Program-made: the position numbers and the translations under genes | Notes under the pieces: generated by a model | What the model was told of the DNA's origin: nothing | Seen by the model: only the letters and a program-made list of their open reading frames with translations | Database searches by the model: none | From: Pelodera strongyloides | Lineage: Eukaryota > Nematoda > Chromadorea > Rhabditida > Rhabditidae | NCBI GenBank assembly: GCA_036852015.1 | Contig: JAANDG010000015.1 | Span: 310,001-374,000 of the forward strand | Direction of reading: 5' to 3' | Length of the DNA: 64,000 nucleotides | Part shown: positions 1-11,188 of the stretch, piece after piece | How the letters are laid out: every line of letters starts with the position of its first letter | Position numbering within the stretch: position 1 is the stretch's first letter

Positions 1-413
1 CGCGCGGACATGTTAGATAAATTTAAAGCGATGCTACTCTGTCCATCTAGTCCGGCATATGGTTTCTTTCTGATATCTTGACCTTGGAATTAGGAGGAAT
101 AGCGGTGCGGTTCAAATTGCACGCAGCACAACCATTGAATAACTGACAAACAAAATAATACTCATTAACACAAAGAAGACAATAAATAATTGATAATAAT
201 TTGAGCTCTCCACCGCTTAATAGACATACGGAGTCTTAATGTACGAAACGTACTCTACGGCAGGCTGTTTGACACGCGGAAAAAAATATAGGTCTGGGCC
301 CAAGTTACATTTCTGCAGTGTGGTAACATTGAATTAAACAAAAATCCAGGTTATCGTCTTTAAAGGGATGGGATCAGCTCGAATCACACCCTTTTTATTT
401 ATTTTTATTGCTA

Positions 414-780
414 CTACCAAAATCATTCACAACAAAAATAAAACAATCACAGAACGATGCTCCTCGCAGAAGGAGCCTCCTTCATTGGAAAGTCCTTGAT
501 CGGAAGCTAAAGTCTGACAGCAAAAACAAATACCGTACATGGAAATCACTATGGCAATTAGCCAAGTTACAAACTACACTCGGCGGAACATAATAACGCA
601 TGTGCGAATTAAACGATACACCTTTGAAGGTATCCAATAAATTATGCCTGCGTACGGTAATCGCATTTGCTTTTCGATTGGAGCTTCCGATCAAGGATTT
701 CCAATAAAGGAAGCTCCTTCCGCGATGAGATGAGCATCGTTCTCTGATTTTTTATTTTTTATTGTGATACATTTTGGTAG
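414..780. mobile_element. Hairpin MITE-like element with ~95-bp inverted ends
   Basis: The left arm (about 414-509) and right arm (about 685-780) are inverted copies. Both outer ends read CTACCAAAAT, and both arms share the block TCCTTGATCGGAAGCT and its complement, separated by roughly 175 bp. No transposase frame is present; the short open frames inside are only the two sides of the inverted repeat. Size and structure fit a non-autonomous DNA transposon. No clear target-site duplication was seen. Confidence 0.75.
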
Positions 781-1350
781 AACCATAAATAAAAAAGTGG
801 AAAGTTCAAAAACACAACTTGTGTAATGAACTAACCATCCACATACACTTTTATCTGTGCTAGTAAAGCATCAAAAACACTTCGAATGACTGCTAATCTA
901 CCCGTTGATTTGCATAATTCTTCTTGTGTCAGCTAGGGATCTTGAGCCCGCGGGCGGGTCCATCTGCCGTACGAATCTCCCCCCAACACTTCCCATCTGC
1001 CAACAGCCAACCCATTGCTGTGTACCATCACTTGCCGTCTTACCCGTTCCCACTTGCTACCATTTTGGTACCAGGGAATCCCAGACCCAGACCTTCACTG
1101 CATTATCGTTCTAAATAAAATCTGCTGTTACATTCGAATAAGGTCTTCATATTCTTGCGCTGGACATATTCGCAACTCTGCCAACATCGCTGTTCTGCTT
1201 TTTTTAATGCGCAACATCGTCTTATTGTATTTGTGAGAGTCGCTGCTGTCAGAAAGTGTTCCAAATAATAATATTCATTTCTGTCCGGTCTGCTTAAAAA
1301 GCCGTCTTTCTTCTATAATTACGTGTATAAAACGTCATTTCTTAGACAAA
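781..1350. other. Intergenic, probable promoter region
   Basis: No convincing exon on either strand. Short open frames between 905 and 1236 overlap each other in three frames with no splice support. This stretch presumably carries the 5' flank of the membrane-protein gene starting at 1351. Confidence 0.4.
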
Positions 1351-4300
1351 ATGGCCCAAATAACCCCGTCGTGTTCACTATTAACTGTATTGCGCGGATT
1401 TATTCTCGCAGTATCAATTCTGGGCGTTTGTTCTATTATCTGTTCTCTTATATTCCTGCAATTCACTACTCCGGTGCTGCGATTATTTATCGTCGGTAAG
1501 ATACCATTCTTCGTATTTTCGATTTTATTTGAATTACAAGCCCTCCAGCCACTGTGTTTTGGCTTAGTAGCAGTATCCGAATTAAGGTTGCAATCTGTTG
1601 AGGCATGGTACTGCTGCTTAAATATCTAACTGGTTACAACGTAGCGTAACATCGCTCAAATTAGAGAATTGTTACAGGACAATGTATTGTTGCGCAATCA
1701 GAATCTAATTTTGTGCGAAATTCTATGCCAACAACTGGTTGCCGTCCATTTTTCTTGTGATTTTCCTGCGCTCTCGTCTAATATACTGTCAATAGCAAGT
1801 AAAATGCCTCTAAAATTTGCATGAATCTCACGCAAATTTCGTTATTTCCTCTTGGCTGACATCACCAACACTGATCTCTGTGCAGACACCAATATATTTG
1901 ATTACCGGCGTGGCCGACCAGAAAATTAACTCTTTTTCGTGCATTTGCGAATAGAGGTTTATTTTTAAGCTCCGCTATCAAATATAAATTAACTGCTGCC
2001 TATCTGGTGCGTTGGTCATATGTATAGAATCGTTTGTTCACGAAGCCAGAGCATCTGTCGTTCCGTGTAAACCCGCATAATATATGCCTCAGCGGTTACG
2101 CAACGCAATATTCTGAATGATGAGAGAAAGCCGATGTACCTTTGAGGGCAACAGATGTGCCCACTGCATAAAGAAACAGACACCGAATACATTATGGTAT
2201 TATGGGGTTAGGTTCAACTTATAGTCCATATCTGAGCTAAACGCTGACGTTAAAGCAAATTATTGGAAACATTCCAGGATATTTCAGAGGATCCAAGGGA
2301 AGCTTAGAACGTAAACGTAGTCAGCATAATTCCCGAGACCGTAAACATAAAAATAACAACGCAGATCAAAATTGTGACGCCCAAGACTCATGTGTCACTC
2401 CTAATTATTTTCTAACTTGAAAGGTTCAAGATTTAATCTAAATTTTGGTGCTTTCAATGAACAACTCAACGCAAAGAATTCATCTGTTGTTTAAGACACG
2501 ATTGCTCTGAGCTACTGTTGTGCTTATATATTTTTTTCTAATGGTAGACGTATTCTGGCTTGGTTGGTTCTTTTTCTCTGTTATCAGTATATACAACTGC
2601 TGATTGGAAAGCAACATACCCTTCATAAATAGATCAACTCAAAGATACGTGTTTATGGCACTACTATTATTTCTGAACACAATTCTAGAAAATGTTTCCT
2701 TAATGCCAGATTTTTAGTTGTTGGAATTATTCTTCTGATGGTATCGGCTACAGCATGGAAGATGACCACCGCTGATTTGACGACGAGGCCCAGACACGTC
2801 AATTCAGTCTTTCTGAGGGCATATCGGGCGGAACTCTTCGACAACGATTTGACTTCATGTGCCACCAGACATCCAGCTTTCATCCCATTCCCATATGCAG
2901 GTCGGTTTTTTCAGCTTTTGTTTATTTATTAAAGGTTCGCCTCATGCAATCGTACTTGAACGTATTCTTTTTTTTCAGCTTGAAATTCATTTATTTTATA
3001 CCCCGGCAGTTGAAAATCGAATTAAGCAGAATGGTTGTTCATGATGATTTTTCACAGTTTTCGAGTAATCACAATTTTTAAGTAAAAAATGGAAAGGGTC
3101 TAGAAAGATTCCCAAAACGGTTCCATGCTTCTGAAACTCGGATAAACTGGGCGGAAACGATTCATATAATTGTCAATCCCGGAGTACTTGAACACATCTA
3201 TCAACACAGTCAACATACCGTTGCATACTCCAAATCTGTTGCAAATCTGGTGGCCAAAATTGATATATATTCGCGGCATTCAGTCGATATTGATTTGTTC
3301 GACTTTTCCTCCTCTTCTTGATGAATTTTATTGAAGTATTTTTGACCTCATATAGAATGAGCTCATATAGAAAATTCCTTCCAGCTTAGAAATTATTTGT
3401 CTATGTGCAAACCATTTTTACCTCGTTCATTTCAACATAACATTGAGGCTACAATTTTAGAATTCTTTCCTAAGCATAAGTTTGATGAATACAATTTTCC
3501 TGTAAAAATTGTTCCTGGAGTGATGCAAATACGAAAAATTAACTCTTGTTGGCCAAAACTGTCACTGCTACAATCGACAGCACGAGTGGCACCAGTATAC
3601 TACATATTTCGTGAAAACTTCAATCTAACAAATTCACGCTCCCCATAAAAATTTCTTCCTGTTTGCCTTCCGATGATCAAGCAAATTTTCGTCAATTTTC
3701 TCCAGCTTCTAAACTGCTGCATTCTAAACATGCTCAGCCTCAGTATATTCCATAATGTCTTCGGAAAGTTGGCTACACGTGTGACATCAGTTGCAACAAA
3801 CATTCGAAAGAGGTTCAGAAAGTATACAAAAACAATCACTTTGAACTGTGAGCGGCTTCCTCAGAATGCTTGTGAATCGTATACGAACTTCGTTTCTTAT
3901 ATTCGTGAGACTGGCAATACCTGTCACAAGAAAGCTTCCGTCTTTACTCAATGGATATCTCTATTCGGCGATCGACATGTTTCGAGAAAGAGCAGAAAAC
4001 TACGAACCTATCTATTCGCGACATTCAGTCGAACCTCAGAAACTACCTCTACCGTACGAAATATTGTTATTGACGATTGCTGTAGGTTCTCGTATGATAT
4101 AACTTTCACCAAACAAAAAAACTATCGAATATGCAAACACACACCAAGACGAACTAAATGAAATTAATCATTGTTTGTGGTCCATTGAATAAGATGCTCC
4201 CCAATATAATGCAATGAATGAAGATGGACAGATGGTATCATCTGCTCGCGCACTTCTCGCTCAATTATTGCCCGCGCGCACGACAATTAGCTATTGTTCA

Positions 4301-5242
4301 ATCAATTAGCCTTGGTGACAAACACAGTTCAACGATACCATAAAACATTTTTCACGGAGTAAGCAAATTGCCACGTAGCATAGACGTCCGCAATGCGAGG
4401 GTTTTAATTTCGTTTGTAAGTTCGATACGTTTTTCTAATCCTTTTCTTTTTTTTTAGCTTCCACTACTATATCGATTCCTCGCCCTTCAATCGTCGATCC
4501 GTTTGGTCCACCCACCATGTTAGCACCTCCCCCGCCACCCACGTATCAACAATCAGAAGAAACTTTGAGTAGACAACAAATCGATACACAATCATCCCTC
4601 CAATCGGCTGCAAGATCTGTAGATCCAATGCCAACAACGTAAGTAACTGTCATTATCTTTTGCAAACCTACACCGATAACGATTATTGAACACGTTCTTC
4701 AATATTTCACAAATATTGAACTTTCTTTCATTAACTTCTTTTAGAACGGCTCCTCCAGTCTACAGTGTATGCGATGCATTACGTCGCACTAGCACCCATT
4801 CGCCCCCTCCCTTGTACGTGGGTTGCCAAGAGACACAACTAGCCGGGAGAATGTAAGTTGTTTAATTCTATCGCAAGCCATTCCAACACCCTTGTCACTT
4901 AATGACCACAACTCCATACCGGACCATAATCGGAATAAGAACTCACACAGCGCAATCAATTCGCGTGTTCAGTTTTCAAATAATGTAGTTGAAAGAAATC
5001 AAAGCTTGAGAAATCATTGTTTCAAACGTGTATCCCATCGCGTGTCAGGTTGCCTTTTTATTTGATTGGCAACCTATAATTGCAAAAACGCTGCTGGCTG
5101 CTAGTACAGGAAGCTATGTTCTCAAAAACATTTGTTTTCTATTTTCAGACCGGAAGGAGAGAGCGAAGTGAGTATAATCGACTGTCGCAAAGCTGAACCT
5201 ACCACCTTTCATTACAATACGTCAGATTGTTCGACAATTTAG
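1351..5242 (+). CDS. Membrane protein with proline-rich tail carrying three PPxY motifs
   Basis: Exon 1 (1351-1495) encodes a short N-terminus and a strong membrane segment (about residues 15-40) and ends one base into a codon. It joins in phase to 4458-4638, then 4745-4852, then 5149-5242 (stop). The tail is Pro/Ser/Thr-rich with three WW-domain ligands: PPTY in the second exon, PPVY and PPLY in the third. This is the arrangement of Shisa/WBP1/VOPP1-like or NDFIP-like adaptors that recruit NEDD4-family ubiquitin ligases; that role is inferred. The 3-kb intron may hide exons: 2689-2900 holds a second hydrophobic segment and ends in the phase 4458 needs, but I found no exon linking it to 1495. 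An alternative 3' end uses the strong donor GTGAGT at 5168 and exons near 5820 and 6210. Confidence 0.5.
2689..2900 (+). other. Possible extra exon with a membrane segment
   Basis: After the acceptor TTCTAG the frame runs 70 codons: a hydrophobic stretch (FLVVGIILLMVSA) and then a Cys-containing polar region ending PFPYAG before a GT. The end phase matches the exon at 4458, but the start needs two carried bases that exon 1 (ending 1495) does not supply, so an unseen exon would be required. The opposite strand is also open here, which weakens the call. Confidence 0.3.
3070..4081 (+). other. Two open stretches sharing an IYSRHSV motif inside a large intron
   Basis: One frame is open from about 3076 to 3321 and contains IDIYSRHSVD. 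Another is open from about 3840 to 4081 and contains YEPIYSRHSVE, followed by a hydrophobic run and a possible GTAGGT donor. The DNA around the motif (TATTCGCG then CATTCAGTCGA) is shared. No start codon or clear splice chain connects them. They could be duplicated exons, or remains of an inserted element. Confidence 0.25.
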
Positions 5243-6289
5243 CACATTGACACAGGAACTAGTTTAAACATTTTGGATGATAGAAAGGGTGCATAAATTG
5301 TCAATTTCTTAATCCCATTTGATCACATTTTCGTTCTATTAAATAGAAGACATATCCTTACTTATCTAACTATATACTCATTGATCTCACTGCGATAAAC
5401 TCGGCTGCCAGTAAATGTGTTCTTAGTGTTTCGAATAAGAAAAAGTAGTTTATTTTCGCTAAAATTTAGTCGACAATATTGGTGCTAACCATAACAGATT
5501 TACATCTTTCCAAAATTTTATTCCGGTGTTCGGCTATCAGGCCTTTGCGTATTAATCGTGTTTTTTTTTCGTTTAATAAAGATAACAATATTTGTTGTCA
5601 ATGCGGTCGTTTGCAAGTGGACAAAATCAAAGAAAATGAACTTTCACTAAAAGTATTACATCAAAAAATAGCTAAAAATAATTCTGAGAGTTCTCGGAAA
5701 TTATGAGCCTTTTCTTACACATCTGAGCCTCATTGTTTGGGTAACTAGCATATCCATATGAAATGCAATGCAAATACGGAAAACATTAACCCTTTTTTGA
5801 CGATTTGTAACTAATAGTTTCCGGCGCTACAACCGACACGCGTGACAACGAAACGGATGTGGTTAAAGTGAGCTTCACCATTAGCGATTCCCTTAAAATT
5901 GTTTAATATAAGAAAACATGTATTGCCTCATTTCCTGTTACGGTCTTTATTTTGTTTTATGGTGGTTTTAGATTGATAGCTAATTAGTGGCGGAAGCCAT
6001 GTCTGAGGAACAGGCAAAAGACCCCCCCCCCCCACCCTAAGGGAGTGCGCGTTTATTGCGGGTGTTGCCAAGGAAACCGTTAGCAACCATTGTGAACTGC
6101 TTCACAAACAGACTTACCAATACCAAACGATTTTTACCTTGAGTCTTTCATCTTTACGTCACTTATTGCATATTAACACGCGTGTAATTTGTTTACTATT
6201 GTTTCAGGCTTGTTTCTAGCGTAGTCTGTAGCCACACATGAAAGGGCGGTGAAGCGGCGCCTTTATTCACATCTGGTTCCCTTATTCTG
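5243..6289. other. Intergenic or 3' region
   Basis: AT-rich. An exon-like piece at about 5822-5869 (ends at a GTGAGC donor) and another after TTTCAG near 6208 could be alternative 3' exons of the PPxY-tail gene. A run of ten C residues lies near 6023. Nothing else is supported. Confidence 0.3.
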
Positions 6290-9200
6290 ATGCTCAACGA
6301 CCGATTGTCGACACTCAAAAAGATTTACGGAGCAAAAGCGAATCTACGAAATGGGCCAACATCCCTTCCACCCGCAAGAAATGCAAGAAATGACTCGGCT
6401 GTCACTAAGTTCTCCCTCAAGTCCATTGGTTCAGCGGCAGCAGGTATGAAACTTTTTCCGAGTATGCTTTTTTTTATTTCGATGAATGTATTTTTCTTCG
6501 ATTAATTGTACAATTATATCAGCAATTCCTTATAGTTTGCACTTCATGTATTCAAATATACAGAAACATACAAAAACGTGCAATTTACATATTTTTCTTC
6601 GATTAATTGTACAATAATATCATCAATTCCTTATAGTTTGCACTTCATGTATTCAAATATACAGAAACGTACAAAAACGTACAATTTACATATTTTTCTT
6701 CGATTAATTGTACAATTATATCAGCAATTCCTCATGTACTATGATGTTCAAATTTACAGAAACGTACAAAAAAATGCTCCGAATTTTAGTCCGCTCATCA
6801 CATAAACATGGACCATCAACAAGCACCACCTTACCACCGGCGATCCAGCGTAAGTGGAACAATTGTGGATTAAATATTTGACAAATAACAAGGAACTTTG
6901 TAAAGCAAAATGAATAGAAGTTTAATCAAAATACTATTCGTTGTAGAATTCGGTGGTCGTATGTCGGCGTACCGCTCAAAATCGGTTCTTTCCTCAAAAT
7001 GGTGTCGATCCCCTTCGAGAGAACGCTTGGATGATCTGCACGAGGAGATGCTCAACGCAAAGAAGGTATCCCGTTTTATTCACGTAGTCACCTCCTTAGT
7101 TCAAGTTTAGATCATACGACTTTAATTTTACGTCCTGATATTTGGAATTAGGTTTTGCTCGACAAACATTTATTCAGAGCTGCTCGCGGTTGAACCAAGA
7201 AAACACCGTTCTCCGAACGCGCCTACGAAAGTTGCAAGCTCAATCGTCTAAGAGAGAGCAGCACTTGCAGAGTTTATTGCATCAGAAGGTATCGCAAGTT
7301 TTTCTATTAAGCTATATGTTTATAGAGTACCTCATTGGAAATGAGTCTGTTATTGGTTCGATTATTTCAGTATGAACCTGCTGAATCACAAAACACAAAC
7401 GAGGCGATGACAATGATTGGCTTCAAGCAAAAATTGCTCAAGTCGCAAATTCTCATCAGGGAGCAACAAGAAATGATAAGGTTTGATTTTGTAAAACTCA
7501 TTACACATACATATTAGCATTCATGTCCATGGATTAATCGTGGGTAGCAAGTTCACGAACATCTGATTCTTTTTTCTTCACAATGTTTTATGTACGTTGT
7601 AAACATAGTTATTTATATTATTTATTTATTCTTTAATGAAAAATGTTCGCTCAGGGAACTGAAAGACAACGGCACGCGCTCACGCAGAGAATCACTCTCC
7701 CAATCCAGGGAACCCACTCCAAAGAGGCAAAAATCAGCAATGCACAGATCACAGTGGGTTTTTTTCTTTTGCAAAGAACAATTCAATTCAATTCAATTTG
7801 CAAAGATCACAGTTCTAAAAGAGCGGTGGAGGTTTTTTTCTTTGCGGAACAAGCACGAATAGTTATGAAATAGAGGCCGGGCTACATTACAACTCCTGAC
7901 ACATCATTTGTGACTTTATCGGCGCTGGTCACTTGAGCAGTACAAGAAAGATGGGCCCGAATAGTGGACACATATTGGATTGGAGGCAACTCTATGTTGC
8001 AGCTACACCACGCCGTTCATGAAACACGTTTTCTTAAAAAAAAATGAAATTAGTCCAATTTTTAAACCTTTTTTCCCAAGTTCCTCCAATAAGGACCTCA
8101 TAAATCAATTACTTTAGGTCCATGGACCATATCACCGAGGAGAATAATCGACTTAAGGAGCAATTGCTGGAGCTGAAGCGAGAAAATAAATCACTGAGAG
8201 CCCAAATAGCTCGGCTGCAAGCACAAAACCGGCCAGATTCAGGTGAGAATTGTGAATTGAGAGAGAATTCTTTGCAAATGGAATTCCCCAAGAGGAAATT
8301 AGCAAAAATAAATGTATATCCAAATTCAGAGCTATCAGAATGGCCACGTGAAGACTTGGTGCGGCTAGTGCAGAAGTTGGAAGCACGCAATTTAAAAGTG
8401 CCCATTCGAGCCGCCGTTGCCAAATTAGGAGAGGTTACCGAAGTCGGAAAAATTTCCCGTCAACTTGACGAAGTAAAAGAAACATTGACCGGCACCATGT
8501 AAGCTTGAAATTTTTGTTAAGCACATATCATATTAGAACATATTAGAAGTTCATCAACTAAAACCAAAATTGCTTCAGCGCTGAGAACGAAAAATTGAAA
8601 AAAGAAATACGACTTTTGGCAAAAGAACTCAATAAGGCACAACTGGCTCCAATGAATCGACCACCTCAGTAAGTTTTGACAAATGTGTAGTATTTGATTT
8701 ATGGGACAATGTAGATATCAAAAGATGAGCCCTTTTGCAAGACTATTTTTAGTTTAATGGTACCGTTGAGTCATTGCAGAGTTCCACCACTGGATATGAA
8801 ATCTATTGAGAATTCAGTTGAGAGTCCGGAGATTCCAATACTGGATGAAGACGAAGACATCATTAGGTAACACGAAGACTTTGTTATTCGCATATGTATT
8901 ATTCCCACATGCACAGTTGTATTAGCTTAAAATGTCGAGCACATGAAAAGCAAGTACATACATTAATGACTTCACATACGAATGTGAGGTATTAATGCGT
9001 TTCCAAGGATTACAACAAATGTAAATAATATTAGCGGCGATCACCACGTTTCAATGAAAATTTTGTGTGCATTGACAACTTTTTTTCCCAATCCATAAGA
9101 ATTGACGCCGAACTAACAGTGATATGAAACCGAAATGAAATCCAGCTCTTGGAAGTTGTTTGAATGTTTATACGATTGATCCGTTCTACACTATTAAGAA

Positions 9201-9493
9201 AGAGGGACAAGGTCCACTCTCTTTTCCAAGATAAATATTATCTTACAAAAATGTCTAATACCACCAAAATAATATTCTTAATTTTTTTTTAGATATGATC
9301 CCGAATCCGAGCTTGAATACGATCAGGACCAGCCGTCTACCAGTTACAAAAAAGTCAGTTTTTTTTCCTTTCTTTGCTTTTTTTTGTTTTAAACTGTAAT
9401 TCTTTACATAAAATGGATGTTTAAGGCGCCAAACTTCAACCTCATAACTTCGTGTATTTTGTCTGCTGCCAGAGCACACAATGTACGTCTTAA
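6290..9493 (+). CDS. Coiled-coil protein, IQCE-like (410 aa)
   Basis: Ten exons join in phase: 6290-6443, 6947-7065, 7178-7288, 7371-7480, 7655-7753, 8118-8498, 8579-8668, 8780-8866, 9293-9353, 9473-9493. The N-terminus is basic and Ser-rich. It is followed by RLDDLHEEML, then heptad-rich coiled coils (RLNQENTVLRTRLRKL), the block GFKQKLLKSQILIREQQ, a Ser/Arg-rich linker, and a second coiled coil (ITEENNRLKEQLLELKREN). It ends in an acidic segment (LDEDEDIIR). The order 'short helix, coiled coil, K-Q-R/K-L-L, ENxxLK block' recalls vertebrate IQCE, a ciliary EvC-zone scaffold, but no IQ motif was seen, so this is family-level inference. The first intron contains a ~102-bp tandem repeat. The last two exons are the least certain; reading through at 9353 would add about a dozen Phe/Leu-rich residues and stop. 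Confidence 0.65.
6487..6785 (+). repeat. Intronic tandem repeat, about 3 copies of ~102 bp
   Basis: The phrase TTTTTCTTCGATTAATTGTA recurs at about 6491, 6592 and 6694. Each copy is followed by TCAGCAATTCC-like sequence (TCATCAATTCC in copy 2), then ATTCAAATATACAGAAAC or a close variant. The period is 101-102 bp and the third copy is the most diverged. It lies wholly in intron 1 of the coiled-coil gene. Confidence 0.9.
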
Positions 9494-11188
9494 ATACTAC
9501 AAACGGATAAAGAAGGAGAATGACGACTATATTGAAGCTCATAATCATAACAACAACCACAAATAGATCGATTGTTCAATTGTGCTAGGCAACAAACATT
9601 CTAAAAGCATTTCCTTGAATAATATTAACACACATCGATACAATCACACACGATGATCTTTAGGGGAAGTGTATCGTTTGCCATTCATAATATATTATGC
9701 TATATTTTATTTTATTATGTTTCACTTTGCATCGCTATTGCGGAAAAATCTGTCAACACTTTTTGTCAAAATAACTGTCAAACGCAAAAAAAGTCATTGT
9801 TTTCATACGCCATCAAATTGATCATTTGCATACTTATATCATTTAGTAGCTTACATTTTATTAAGCATCTAGTATTTGTTCTGCTCCAGACGTAACATAT
9901 CCAACATGTGGTGTCTATTTATTTTTTTAGTTTCTTTATTATTATGTGTTTGAGCAATTTCGATTTTGATTTAAGTGAACATCTTTATTTATATAAATCA
10001 AACATTGAACAAAGGAAAATAGAAAATTATTCCAGAATTATTTATAGGAAAAAATAGGGTTTCTAAATTGTAAAATATGGCGGTAAATAAATGATTTATT
10101 GGAATCGAAATAGCTTGGTCACGTATTGGTCTCTAGTGTGTCCCCTATACATACATATGTATACACATAATGCATTTCCTTAACCAGACATGTGATGAAA
10201 AATTAAAAGAAGGAGGAAAATCATATCACAAATAGATCATATACAAAATTATTGTCTTACACTTAAATATAAAAATTAATTGAGGAAACCAACCCTCTCT
10301 AACTGTTAGTGAACAATTTTGTAATAAGAAAAGTTAAGTGCGGGTAATATGTCAGCAAAACTTAAGATCACGATCGACCAGTATATTTGAAATCAGATCA
10401 AAAAAAGAGGAAAATAAGCAATTTAAATATGTAGCTGAATATATAACATCTGCCGCGAAACACATATGGTGAAATGGAGGAAACATTGAGTATTCGACAG
10501 CCAAAAAAAGTAATCCAAGACACCAAGTTCGAAAAGAAGTTTATGTTTGTGAGATAAAGTCGAGGAGATCACATATCTTGATCGATGGGCACACGTGTCA
10601 TTTTCTGAAATAAAACATAAATATCAACCTCAGGAAAAGAAGGCTCATCCAAAAGCTGATAGTTCACTAACTAAGCATGCAGCTTTTTTGTAAAAGCCTA
10701 GATAGAAAACAGCTGCTCGGAAATAAACGCAATCACGCATTGTTATATTTTGCAAGACCATTCTATAAGCTATTGAAGACTATCGTCATGCGTGCACCTT
10801 GAAATCTCCTTTGCATGCAAATTGAATCAAGCGAAAATCTGGCTTCAAGATTTCGAGCTTCTTGACTAAATAGTGACAAAACTCTTAGCACGTATCCTAT
10901 TATAGGATAAACTTGAGCAATGCATGCGCTTTCCCAGGAACATAATGTTTGCTAAACACTTTTCTTTAAACAAAGCATTCATCTAGAGACGCCCGAACAT
11001 TATTGCACCATTATTCGCATACTATCACATGTGCCACAAGACCATTGATGCAAACAGTATAAACGAGCCGGAAACCATGCTAAACATAGGCCCAAAGCAA
11101 TGGGTCGACGCTGTCATTGGTAGATAAATCGAGTTACATTTCGTAACAAGGCCGGATAGATATTGAAGTTATAACAGATGTAGAGTTG
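9494..11188. other. AT-rich intergenic region
   Basis: This lies between the 3' ends of two convergent genes. Only short unsupported open frames are present (for example 9653-9895, hydrophobic but without splice or start context). Probably 3' UTRs and spacer. Confidence 0.4.

Noticed and set aside
482..694. Opposing open frames at the left end
   Set aside because: They are the two arms of the hairpin element and have no start or splice context.
3673..4161. 162-codon frame, the longest in the left part
   Set aside because: It overlaps another open frame that carries the IYSRHSV motif and a plausible donor. Its own translation lacks domain features.
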